Source: Butyrivibrio proteoclasticus
GTDB lineage: Bacteria; Bacillota; Clostridia; Lachnospirales; Lachnospiraceae
Reading direction: 5' to 3'
NCBI RefSeq assembly: GCF_900115735.1
Contig: NZ_FOXO01000001.1
Span: forward strand, 1 to 64,000
DNA: 64,000 nt
Shown: one piece after another, positions 27,358 to 36,147 of the stretch
Layout: each line of letters opens with the position of its first letter
Numbering within the stretch: position 1 is the stretch's first letter
Made by a program: the position numbers and the translations under genes
Notes under the pieces: generated by a model
Database searches by the model: none
What the model saw: only the letters and a program-made list of their open reading frames with translations
What the model was told of the DNA's origin: nothing

Positions 27358-28494
27358 ATGAGAATTAATTTTAATGTTCCGCCATTTACAGGAAAAGAGT
27401 TCGATTATATAAAAGAGTGCGTAGAAGCTCAGAAGATATGCGGAGATGGTAAATATACAGCTCTTGATAACGAGTGGATAGAGAAAAAGACAGGAGTAAC
27501 AAAGGCACTTCTTACAACATCATGCACACATGCAACAGAGATGGCTGCAATTCTTGCCGGGATAAAAGAAGGCGATGAAGTTATCATGCCTTCATTTACT
27601 TTTGTATCTACTGCCAATGCTTTTGCACTTCGTGGAGCCAGAATTGTATTTGTGGACATCAGACCTGATACCATGAATATTGATGAGACCAAGATTGAGG
27701 CTGCCATCACTGAGAAAACACGAGCAATCGTACCTGTTCATTATGCGGGAGTCGGATGTGAAATGGACACTATCATGGATATAGCAAAGCGCCACAATCT
27801 TCTTGTTATTGAGGATGCTGCTCAGGGTGTGATGTCTACATATAAGGGCAAGGCACTTGGTGCAATTGGCGACTTTGGTAACTATAGCTTCCATGAAACC
27901 AAAAACTACAGCATGGGCGAAGGTGGTGCACTTCTTTTAAAAGATGCGACCTACGTTGACGATGCCATAATTATCAGAGAAAAAGGTACTAATCGTACAC
28001 TTTACAAGCTTGGTAAGGTAGATAAATACAGTTGGATTGAGATTGGATCATCATACCTCCCAAGTGATATGAATGCTGCATATCTCTATGCTCAGCTTCA
28101 GCTTGCAGATGAGATAAATCAGAACAGGCTTAAATCATGGAACAGATATTATGACGCCTTCAGAGATATGGCTGAAAAAGGACTTATTGAGCTTCCATAT
28201 GTGCCTGCTGAGTGCGTTCACAATGCTCACATGTTCTATATCAAGTGTAAGGACTTTGAGGAGAGACAGGGACTTATCGATTACCTTAAATCCAATGGTA
28301 TTCTTCCTGCTTCTCACTATATTCCTCTTCATTCTTCAAAGGCAGGACTTCGCTTTAGCGAGTTTAGGGGAGAGGACAAATACACTACCAAAGAGAGCGA
28401 GAGACTCCTTCGCCTTCCTTTGTACTACAACCTTAAAGAAGAAGATCTTGATGAAGTTGTAATGAGAGTAAAGGAGTACTATAGATTTACTTAA
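27358..28494 (+). CDS. wecE: WecE/RffA-type dTDP-4-keto-6-deoxyglucose 4-aminotransferase
   Basis: A 378-residue DegT/DnrJ/EryC1 PLP aminotransferase. It starts INFNVPPFTGKEFDYI, contains TTSCTHATEMAAIL and VIMPSFTFVSTANAF, and carries the PLP-binding lysine K182 in HETKNYSMGEGGAL, all features of WecE. The reaction gives dTDP-4-amino-4,6-dideoxygalactose (Fuc4N) using glutamate. The dTDP-glucose pathway genes (rmlA, rmlB) are not in the window. The GNAT gene at 30304 is a good candidate for acetylating the new amine. It lies within the gtrA...gtrB-like stretch. Confidence 0.87.
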   Translation: MRINFNVPPFTGKEFDYIKECVEAQKICGDGKYTALDNEWIEKKTGVTKALLTTSCTHATEMAAILAGIKEGDEVIMPSFTFVSTANAFALRGARIVFVDIRPDTMNIDETKIEAAITEKTRAIVPVHYAGVGCEMDTIMDIAKRHNLLVIEDAAQGVMSTYKGKALGAIGDFGNYSFHETKNYSMGEGGALLLKDATYVDDAIIIREKGTNRTLYKLGKVDKYSWIEIGSSYLPSDMNAAYLYAQLQLADEINQNRLKSWNRYYDAFRDMAEKGLIELPYVPAECVHNAHMFYIKCKDFEERQGLIDYLKSNGILPASHYIPLHSSKAGLRFSEFRGEDKYTTKESERLLRLPLYYNLKEEDLDEVVMRVKEYYRFT

Positions 28495-28509
28495 ATTTGG
28501 AGCCGGATT

Positions 28510-30273
28510 ATGGGGAATACATCAAAAAGCTTAAATATGAAAGGGAGTGCGGCAGTTACTTTCCTTGTTATGCTCTTTAATGCTATTGGTGGAGACTACT
28601 TTTTTGACTTAAATGATGATGTCCTGATGAAGGATCTGCTCTCCGGCGCCTACACAGGCGTCCCGGAGGGACACAATATACAGATGCTGTATCCAATAAG
28701 TGCCTTGATATCTGTGCTTTACAGAATATCTGGTGCTCTTGACTGGTACGGCATCTTTTTATGTTTACTCCAGGCCATTTGCGTATTTGTCATAACTTAC
28801 AAACTCCTTGAAATGTCAAAGGATAGCAAACTATGGCTATTTTCACTTGTTTCGATTCCGTTTATGATGCTCGGAGTTATTGGGGCACATTTTCTGTTTG
28901 TTCAGTATACCTTCACCTGCGGATTTTTATCGGCAACAGCTGTTATTTTGATTTTCTCTCACAGGGAAAAAGATAAAAGTCTATATTTGGCAGCAGTTCT
29001 CATAGCCATAGCATATCTACTTCGCTCAGAGATGCTTCTTCTGACACTTCCTGTTGTAATGGTGGGAATACTTATTAAATGGGCGCTTACAGGAAAAGAG
29101 TTTAGAAACTACTTAAAACTCCTCGTTTCCATAGTACTTATCATTGTTGCAAGCCAGGTTATCCACAAGCTGGCCTATTCATCTGCTGGTTGGAGGGACT
29201 TTACAGATCTTTTCAATGCAAGGACAGAGCTCTATGATTTCCAGTATATTCCTGATTATGCGGAGAATAAGGAATTCTACGATAGTATCGGTCTTTCTGA
29301 AAGTGAGCATCAGCTTCTTGTGAACTACAATTTTGGGCTTGATGAAGAGATAAATGCGGATACGCTTTGGGCTGTAGCTGAGTACGCAGATAAGCTTAAA
29401 ACCGATGAGCTTCCGCTTACGGTACGTCTCTGTCAGGCAACAGGTAAGTATTTATACAGATTAAGACATTTTTCCTTTCAAAAGAGCTTTGAATATCCAG
29501 TGACAGATTTTCCCTGGAATGTAGTCGCATTTGTTTTGTATATCGGAGTTATTTTGATGTATCTTTTTCCTAAGAAAGAGAGAGAAAAGAAAAAAGCAAT
29601 TCTTGCAGTAGCTTTGACAGCTCTTTTGTTTGCCTGTAGAACGACACTCTGGCTCTATATAATCGTAAGAGGCCGGGACCCCATAAGGATTACTCACCCA
29701 CTTTACCTTATGGAGATTGTAGTTCTTTTGGGAATGCTTTATTTAAGGGCAGAGAAGAGCCTTAAGATAGCCATGGGAGCTTTGGCAGCTCTTATAATTG
29801 TTGCTATTGTATCCATTCCTAATCAGGTTTTTGTCCTGAAAGCCGAGATGGCATCCAGGGAAAAGATGCGCCAGCACTACGATGCGCTCTATGATTATTT
29901 TGCAGACAATAAAGATAATTTTTATTTTATAGATGTATATACAAGTGTTTCCTGCGGCGAAGATATGGTGGAGGGGGAGACATTCTTTTCAGAAAAAATG
30001 TTCAAGAATGTGGATAATTCCTATGCAAACCATGATCTCATGGGAGGATGGGCGTCAAAAAGTCCTCTTACAGACAAGAAGTTCAAAGCTTTTGGCTTTG
30101 ATTCAATGCAGGATGCAATCCTTCTTGATAATGTATACATAGTCCAGAATAAATCTGAGGACATTCAGTGGCTAAATGACTACTATGTTGAGAAAGGCTA
30201 TGATATTCAGATTACACAAGCGGATACAGTGGCAGATGCCTTTGCAATCTACAAAGTGAGCCTTGCGCAGTGA
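28510..30273 (+). CDS. Polytopic membrane protein, GT-C-like
   Basis: A 587-residue protein with about 11 membrane segments and a C-terminal extracytoplasmic domain of about 140 residues (from MASREKMRQHYD). The first outside loop has FDLNDDVLMKDLLSG, an acidic site like that used by GT-C transferases. No family name is certain. It is flanked by the WecE-like aminotransferase and the acetyltransferase, so it is a plausible transferase for the Fuc4N-type sugar outside the membrane. GGAG upstream serves as ribosome site. Confidence 0.6.
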   Translation: MGNTSKSLNMKGSAAVTFLVMLFNAIGGDYFFDLNDDVLMKDLLSGAYTGVPEGHNIQMLYPISALISVLYRISGALDWYGIFLCLLQAICVFVITYKLLEMSKDSKLWLFSLVSIPFMMLGVIGAHFLFVQYTFTCGFLSATAVILIFSHREKDKSLYLAAVLIAIAYLLRSEMLLLTLPVVMVGILIKWALTGKEFRNYLKLLVSIVLIIVASQVIHKLAYSSAGWRDFTDLFNARTELYDFQYIPDYAENKEFYDSIGLSESEHQLLVNYNFGLDEEINADTLWAVAEYADKLKTDELPLTVRLCQATGKYLYRLRHFSFQKSFEYPVTDFPWNVVAFVLYIGVILMYLFPKKEREKKKAILAVALTALLFACRTTLWLYIIVRGRDPIRITHPLYLMEIVVLLGMLYLRAEKSLKIAMGALAALIIVAIVSIPNQVFVLKAEMASREKMRQHYDALYDYFADNKDNFYFIDVYTSVSCGEDMVEGETFFSEKMFKNVDNSYANHDLMGGWASKSPLTDKKFKAFGFDSMQDAILLDNVYIVQNKSEDIQWLNDYYVEKGYDIQITQADTVADAFAIYKVSLAQ

Positions 30274-30303
30274 TAAGAATTATTATTTCAGGAGTGAAAA
30301 GAT

Positions 30304-30819
30304 ATGTTGCTTGTCGGAGAAAATGTAGCTCTGCGACTTATGACTAAAGACGATACAGATCTAATAGTAAAGTGGCGCAATAATAAGAGAGTCAGGAACA
30401 ATTTTGTTTATAGAGAAACCTTTTCAAGAGAAATCCATGAGAACTGGATAAAGACAAAGGTTGAAACAGGCGAAGTCGTCCAGCTTATCATATGTGAGAA
30501 AAACAATAACAATCGCCCTGTTGGAAGCGTGTATTTCAGGGATATTGATAATGATGCCCACAGTGCAGAGTATGGTATATTTATTGGAGAGGATGATGCT
30601 ATAGGAAAGGGCTATGGCAATGAGACAGCTGTTCTTGCCACCGGCTATGCAAGGCAGGAACTTGGACTTACAAAGCTCATCCTCAGAGTATTTACCTATA
30701 ATGAGGCAGCAATTAAGAGCTACGAGTACGCCGGCTTTGTTAAGGTAGAAGATCTTCCGATGGTTGAATGCAGCGATGGGGAGAAAAGTGATATGATACT
30801 TATGGAGCAAAAAATATGA
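30304..30819 (+). CDS. GNAT N-acetyltransferase (RimJ/PseH-like)
   Basis: A 171-residue acetyltransferase with the GNAT/RimL pattern: LRLMTKDDTDLIVKWRNN at the start, EYGIFIGED, the acetyl-CoA loop GKGYGNETAVLATGYA and a final LRVFTYNEAAIKSYEYAGF block. It resembles enzymes that acetylate amino sugars (PseH, FdtC). Its position between the WecE-like and GtrB-like genes suggests N-acetylation of the 4-amino sugar; supply of the pseudaminic pathway is an alternative. AGGAGTG is the ribosome site, and it shares ATGA with the next gene. Confidence 0.82.
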   Translation: MLLVGENVALRLMTKDDTDLIVKWRNNKRVRNNFVYRETFSREIHENWIKTKVETGEVVQLIICEKNNNNRPVGSVYFRDIDNDAHSAEYGIFIGEDDAIGKGYGNETAVLATGYARQELGLTKLILRVFTYNEAAIKSYEYAGFVKVEDLPMVECSDGEKSDMILMEQKI

Positions 30820-31760
30820 AAAAGAAAACAGTAAGTTTTGTGATTCCGTGCTATAGATCAGAGAAAACCCTGGAATCCGTTATAAATGAAATAGATGAGA
30901 CAATGGCTGGAATGCAGTATGACTACGAAATCATCCTTGTCAATGATGGTTCTCCTGACAATACCTGGGGGAAAATCAGAGAAATAGCAGGCAAAAGAAC
31001 TGACGGTAGAGTTTTTGGCATAACCTTTGCCAAAAACTTTGGCCAGCACGCAGCACTGATGGCAGGTCTTAAACAGACAAAAGGTGATTTTGTTATATGC
31101 CTTGATGATGACGGACAGACACCTGCCAATGAAGTAGGAAAACTTCTTGCTGCTCTCGAAGGTGATTCAGATGCAGTTTATGCAAGATATGGTCACAAGC
31201 AGCACAATCTTTTCAGAAACTTTGGAACTGCTATGAATGAATGGATGGCAAGTGTGATGCTCGGTAAGCCAAAAGATCTTTTTGTTTCAAGCTACTTTGG
31301 CGTCAGAAGATTTGTTGTGGATGAGATGGTTAAGTATGACAGTTCATACCCATATGTGATCGGTCTGGTACTTAGAAGCACTAAGAACATTGTAAACGTA
31401 GATGTTAACCATAGGAAAAGAGAAGTTGGAACCAGTGGATATACTTTTGCCAAACTCCTGGGCTTGTGGATAAATGGCTTTACAGCTTTCAGCATCAAGC
31501 CACTTAGAATTGCGACTCTTTCAGGCAGCATATTTGCTTTTTTGGGATTTTTATACGGAATATACACTATAATAAAGAAATTTGTAAATCCTAATGTACC
31601 TGTGGGATTTTCAGCTATGATGAGCGCCATCATATTCATCGGCGGAATGGTTATGCTTATGCTGGGAATGATAGGAGAGTACCTGGGAAGAGTTTACATC
31701 TCTCAGAACAAGAATCCACAGTATGTTATCAGGGAAACCACTGAGTGCGAAGAGGAATGA
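30816..31760 (+). CDS. GT2 polyprenyl-phosphate glycosyltransferase (GtrB/ArnC-like)
   Basis: A 314-residue GT2 enzyme with V-S-F-V-I-P-C-Y-R-S, the LVNDGSPDNTW block, FAKNFGQHAALMAGL, metal site CLDDDGQTP and two C-terminal helices (LRIATLSGSIFAFLGFLYG and FIGGMVMLMLGMIGEYLG). This is the GtrB/ArnC layout, which transfers a nucleotide-linked sugar to undecaprenyl phosphate. With gtrA, the WecE-like and the GNAT genes close by, the sugar may be an N-acetylated 4-amino-4,6-dideoxyhexose. Coupled by ATGA to the preceding gene. Confidence 0.88.
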   Translation: MKKKTVSFVIPCYRSEKTLESVINEIDETMAGMQYDYEIILVNDGSPDNTWGKIREIAGKRTDGRVFGITFAKNFGQHAALMAGLKQTKGDFVICLDDDGQTPANEVGKLLAALEGDSDAVYARYGHKQHNLFRNFGTAMNEWMASVMLGKPKDLFVSSYFGVRRFVVDEMVKYDSSYPYVIGLVLRSTKNIVNVDVNHRKREVGTSGYTFAKLLGLWINGFTAFSIKPLRIATLSGSIFAFLGFLYGIYTIIKKFVNPNVPVGFSAMMSAIIFIGGMVMLMLGMIGEYLGRVYISQNKNPQYVIRETTECEEE

Positions 31761-33457
31761 TTTTGCTTGGGGGCATAGAAGTGTATTCAGAAAGAAAATT
31801 GGGGAATAAAATCAAAAATAAGATTCAATTAAGAGCCTGGCTTTTGTCAGGCTTATTTGGCATAATTACAGGATTTTTTCTGGTTATAGGCTATCAGCTT
31901 GAAAAGCTTGATAAAGTGGATATTTCTGATAAGAACGCAATGCTGACAATGGCCTGTCTTATTATAGTTATTGCAATTGATACCAGACATGTATGGCGCA
32001 ATTATGAGGAGGCCCATAATGGGCAGAAACTCTTTGGGCTCTTTCCACTTAAGAGCGCATCACCACTTGATACATCAGATAAAAAGATATTTCTTTCAAG
32101 GGAACACTTATGTACGTGGGGCATTTTAGCATCCCTCGGGCTAGTAGTCCTTCTTGCAGAATTCCCCGGCTTTTTTGTCTACGACGCACAGGAAGAGCTT
32201 AATGAAGTCCTGGCAAGGACTTTCACTACGCATCACCCACTTCTTCACGTTCTGCTTCTTGGAGGAACAATCGCACTTTTCCACAAAATAACAGGTTCCT
32301 GGAATCTTGGCATATTTGTATATATCTTTTTGCAGATGATTGTGATCACCTGCGTCCTTGCCTATGTCATAGCCTACATGCAAAAGAGAGGTATTGGAAG
32401 GAAAAGTCGAATTTTGTGGACAATTTATTATGGGGCTTTTCCTACAATTGTCATGTATACCCTCTGTTCAAGTAAAGACGGGCTTTTTTCTGCAATGCTT
32501 CTTCTTTTGGCTGTTCTTTTGGTAGAACTTTTAGAAAATCCTGAGGCGTTTCTGAAAAATAAAGGTAAATGCATAGCCTTTATAGCTGCCGCTGTTTTGA
32601 TTCCTTGCTTTAGACATAACGGTTTTTATGCATACATCGTGTTTGTGCCGTTTTTTCTTTTTTATTTTAGAAAAAAACTCTCAAAGGCTATAGCGGCTAT
32701 ATCTGTAACACCGGTTATTCTGTATCTGCTTATAAGTACAGTGTTGTCGACTGCTCTTACAACGAGTACGCCACATCATCAGGAAATGCTCACGGTTCCT
32801 ATCATGCAGATGGCGAGAGTATATACATATGACAAAGACTCTATGACCAAAGAGGATATTACTATTCTTGAGTCCTACGTTCCGGAGGAAAATCTTGTGA
32901 AATACACACCAAGAGTTTCGGATCTGGTAAAGGTTGGTTTTAATAATGAGCTCTATGAGAAGGATAAAGCGGCTTTCTGGAAACTTTGGATTAAGCTTTT
33001 TAAGTCTCACCCTATGACCTATGTGAACGCCTGGCTTTTAACATCCTACGGATACTGGTACCCACCTGCCAACATTAATGTGTACAAAGGAACCACAGTT
33101 TACACATTTACTTATGATGACAGCTCTTACTTTGGATACGAAGTAGAGCTCCCGGGCGAGCGTCATAGTTTCATTCCTATAATTGATAAGCTCTACAGAT
33201 ATATATCAATAGGATCGTTTCATACTGATTATAAAGCTTTGGCATTGCTGTTTTCACCGGGATTATTGATAATCATTTATTTGTATGTACTTGCTTACAG
33301 ACTGTATAAAAAGGATTACAGGAATATACTGCCGTTTTTACCGATATTGTTGGTTTGGCTCACCGTAATCCTGGGGCCAACATACCTGGTGCGCTACGTT
33401 GTTATTTTATGGTTTGCACTACCCTTGCTGCTTGATACAGGCAGTACGGGGATTTGA
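31757..33457 (+). CDS. DUF6020-like polytopic membrane protein
   Basis: A 566-residue membrane protein with about 13 helices. The block FPGFFVYDAQEELNEVLARTFTTHHPLLHVLL resembles the DUF6020 family found in Firmicute glycan loci; the motif lies in an outside loop and is GT-C-like. Start choice is uncertain: ATG 31757 shares ATGA with the previous stop as its neighbours do, but GTG 31745 and GTG 31781 (after TTGGGGGC) are also possible. A transferase role for a polyprenyl-phosphate sugar is inferred from its place after the GtrB-like gene. Confidence 0.65.
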   Translation: MILLGGIEVYSERKLGNKIKNKIQLRAWLLSGLFGIITGFFLVIGYQLEKLDKVDISDKNAMLTMACLIIVIAIDTRHVWRNYEEAHNGQKLFGLFPLKSASPLDTSDKKIFLSREHLCTWGILASLGLVVLLAEFPGFFVYDAQEELNEVLARTFTTHHPLLHVLLLGGTIALFHKITGSWNLGIFVYIFLQMIVITCVLAYVIAYMQKRGIGRKSRILWTIYYGAFPTIVMYTLCSSKDGLFSAMLLLLAVLLVELLENPEAFLKNKGKCIAFIAAAVLIPCFRHNGFYAYIVFVPFFLFYFRKKLSKAIAAISVTPVILYLLISTVLSTALTTSTPHHQEMLTVPIMQMARVYTYDKDSMTKEDITILESYVPEENLVKYTPRVSDLVKVGFNNELYEKDKAAFWKLWIKLFKSHPMTYVNAWLLTSYGYWYPPANINVYKGTTVYTFTYDDSSYFGYEVELPGERHSFIPIIDKLYRYISIGSFHTDYKALALLFSPGLLIIIYLYVLAYRLYKKDYRNILPFLPILLVWLTVILGPTYLVRYVVILWFALPLLLDTGSTGI

Positions 33458-33463
33458 TAAGCC

Positions 33464-33499
33464 AGGACCACTATGGTATTATTGAGTGATAGTGTTTTT
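33464..33499 (+). terminator. Weak hairpin with T-run after the DUF6020-like gene
   Basis: CACTAT and ATAGTG arms enclose a 14-base loop and are followed by TTTTTT. The stem is only six base pairs, so it would be a weak terminator at most, perhaps lowering transcription into the WaaL-like gene. Confidence 0.3.
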
Positions 33500-33520
33500 T
33501 GATGAAAAGGCTTGATAAAT

Positions 33521-36145
33521 ATGAGAAAAGTTATAGATAAAAAAACGGCATGCAGGGCCGTGGTACTACTGTTGGCGCTCATTGCCGTGCTTAGTATATT
33601 TCCCTTTAGAATCTGGACAAAGGTCGACAGCTTCTCAGCAGGAGGACAACGCCTTGATGAGAGTGAATTCGTCAATACTGAGTATCACGTCTCACAGCAG
33701 TTTGTCACTCAGTATGACAGGCTTAGCTCTATTCAGATTTATGTAACAGATGTGGAAAAGGGAAGGTATATAAGCGCAACTCTCATGGATAAATACTATG
33801 GAGAGCTCTTTTATGCTTATGTTGATACCAATAAGTTTGAAATTCCGGGTTATGTGACTATTCCCATCGAATATGATGTAGAGGTTGGCGAAGTTTATTA
33901 CCTGCTTCTTAGCGGCTGCAGATCCAGATATCATGTTGCTTACGAGAGTGTTGAGTCAGATTCAGCTTATGTAGGAGGACTATTCAGGGATGGAGTTGAT
34001 GTACCTGCCCGTCATCTTGCTGCCATCTACAACTACAGACTTCCAATCTCCAGGACTCTTTCACTTGAGCTTATTGCCGGGATTGTGGCTGTAGCCCTCA
34101 TCATGTATGCAGTAATAGGACTGTATTTCAGAAAAAGACCTGACAGAAACACCTTAGTCACTGTAAGACAGGCACTGAAAGTTGTTGCTAATCCGATTAT
34201 AGCGATATTCTTTGGAACACTTATGGTTATGGTATTCCCCCTCAGAATATTTGATATGAGAGTTTTGGATATTGTGTTTTATGAGATCGGGCTAATTATC
34301 AGTGCAGGAATTGCATTTTATGCAGTTAATCACAAGACAGTAAGACATAAGGTTGGCGTCTCATTCTGGGAAGGTATTGATTCCGGAAATAAACTGAGAT
34401 ATATCCTTATGATGCTTTCAATGGCAATTGCTATCTGGTATGCCTGTGATTACATGAATGACCTTTACGATATTTATCACACTCTTTCTGAGAGAAGAAT
34501 GCTTATATGGCTTTTGATTTTTATGATATTTACTCTCACCTATAAAGAGCTGCTAAGCATATGCAATATCCTTTGGCTTATTGGCTCAGTTATCTATGGA
34601 GTCTATTATTATCATGTAAATGCCCTTGCGGATACTGAAAAAGAGTATGATCTTCACAATTTGATCCTTAAATACGGGATTATTATTGTAATTCTCGGGG
34701 GCATCCTGGCACTTAATCTTATAAGACTTCTTGTGCGTTTTGTTATGGATGTTTTGTCAAAAGACATTCAGAAAAAGAGCGCAGGATACAGGCTTTCACC
34801 ATATGGATTTGTGGTGCTTGTGTTCCTTGCATCAATCGTTGTCATGAGAAATACCAGATGGTGGGGAGTTGCTCTTGCAGTTACTTTTACCTGTCTGTAT
34901 ATCAGAGTGTCAGTTTGGAAAAACAGAGAAGACTTTATAAAAATCGTATCCGGCGGACTTATGATGAACTTTGCTATTTCACTTGTATTTAGCCTGCTTC
35001 ATCGCTATTTTGCAGGATATGTAAGCGGAAGATTTGGATTTCTTTTCCATACAGTTACAGTGACTGCTGAGTATTTCACATTCATGGGAGCTGTTGCGGC
35101 AGTTCTTTTGACAGCAAAAATAGTAGCGCTTCCTAATCACGTGGGGATAAAGCAGGTTATAAAGACTGCATGGAAAGAGATAGTGCTCTTTGGATGGATT
35201 GCATCCTATGCGATTTTTACTGTATCAAGGACAGCGTACCTTGCCATGGGAGTCTGCGTATTACTTGTGCTCATTGTAACTTCAGCAAGATATAAAAAGC
35301 AGTTCTTTAGAATGCTTCTTGTTATGGTAGTATCAGTGATTGTGTGCTTCCCGGGCGCATTTACTCTTCAGAGGATAATCCCTGCAATGGTAGCAAGACC
35401 TGTTTTGTACGCGATTGATGATACTGATGAGTTCATTAGAGGCGGCGCAGCATGGGGAAGCCCGAATTTTATGTGTGTTGAGCGATTTGCAGGCCTTTTT
35501 GCAGGTAAAATCCTTGGAGTTTCTGTTGGGGATTATGATTATCCGATAGACATTTATAACTATGACCCTCAGACCGGAGATCCTTACCTTGACTATTATG
35601 GCAACGATTATGAAGGCAGCGATGAACAGCAGCAGAAATATGGCTTTGTGACAGATTATGACAGAGATGAACTTTTGGCTGGAATCGGAATTACAAGAGC
35701 AGAACTTGGAATACTGATGCTTACAGAAGAAGTCAATGAATATGTTGATTCTTCCAATATAGTTGATGTCCTTTCAAATGGCCGAATTACAATATTCAGG
35801 TCCTATTTAAAAGAACTAAACCTTACCGGACATGACGAAATGGGAGCAGAGCTTCCAAATGGAGAGATAGCAGTGCATGCTCACAATACATATATTCAGG
35901 TGGCATATGACCACGGAGTTATTGTAGGAGCATTATTTATACTGTTCATAATTGGTGGAATTGTATGCGGAGTGACATATTATAAAAGAGAGAAGAAAGA
36001 GCCTCTCGCTCTTATGCCCTTTGCTGTGGTCCTGGGTTTTGCTGTGGCAGGAATAAGTGAATGGGTATTTATGTTCAGCAATCCTATGACACTTGCTCTT
36101 ATGTTTGCAATTGCTCCATTATTATTTCAGAAAAAGGCAAAATAA
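33521..36145 (+). CDS. WaaL/Wzy-like O-antigen ligase family membrane protein with extracytoplasmic N-terminal domain
   Basis: An 874-residue membrane protein. One N-terminal helix is followed by about 150 residues outside the membrane (about 35-175, rich in beta-strand-like segments), then about 13 helices. Near the C-terminus (about residue 785), HAHNTYIQVAYDHGVIVG matches the H-x-x-H-N motif of WaaL/PglL/Wzy_C proteins, which join glycan from undecaprenyl-diphosphate to an acceptor. The length is about twice that of a usual ligase. ATG 33521 with AAAGG ten bases before is preferred to TTG 33512. It is a ligase or second polymerase candidate. Confidence 0.72.
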   Translation: MRKVIDKKTACRAVVLLLALIAVLSIFPFRIWTKVDSFSAGGQRLDESEFVNTEYHVSQQFVTQYDRLSSIQIYVTDVEKGRYISATLMDKYYGELFYAYVDTNKFEIPGYVTIPIEYDVEVGEVYYLLLSGCRSRYHVAYESVESDSAYVGGLFRDGVDVPARHLAAIYNYRLPISRTLSLELIAGIVAVALIMYAVIGLYFRKRPDRNTLVTVRQALKVVANPIIAIFFGTLMVMVFPLRIFDMRVLDIVFYEIGLIISAGIAFYAVNHKTVRHKVGVSFWEGIDSGNKLRYILMMLSMAIAIWYACDYMNDLYDIYHTLSERRMLIWLLIFMIFTLTYKELLSICNILWLIGSVIYGVYYYHVNALADTEKEYDLHNLILKYGIIIVILGGILALNLIRLLVRFVMDVLSKDIQKKSAGYRLSPYGFVVLVFLASIVVMRNTRWWGVALAVTFTCLYIRVSVWKNREDFIKIVSGGLMMNFAISLVFSLLHRYFAGYVSGRFGFLFHTVTVTAEYFTFMGAVAAVLLTAKIVALPNHVGIKQVIKTAWKEIVLFGWIASYAIFTVSRTAYLAMGVCVLLVLIVTSARYKKQFFRMLLVMVVSVIVCFPGAFTLQRIIPAMVARPVLYAIDDTDEFIRGGAAWGSPNFMCVERFAGLFAGKILGVSVGDYDYPIDIYNYDPQTGDPYLDYYGNDYEGSDEQQQKYGFVTDYDRDELLAGIGITRAELGILMLTEEVNEYVDSSNIVDVLSNGRITIFRSYLKELNLTGHDEMGAELPNGEIAVHAHNTYIQVAYDHGVIVGALFILFIIGGIVCGVTYYKREKKEPLALMPFAVVLGFAVAGISEWVFMFSNPMTLALMFAIAPLLFQKKAK

Positions 36146-36147
36146 AA

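Noticed and set aside
36061..36147. Upstream in-frame start for the PglF-like gene
   Set aside because: It lies within the coding sequence of the WaaL-like gene and encodes no family residues; ATG 36148 gives the usual N-terminus.
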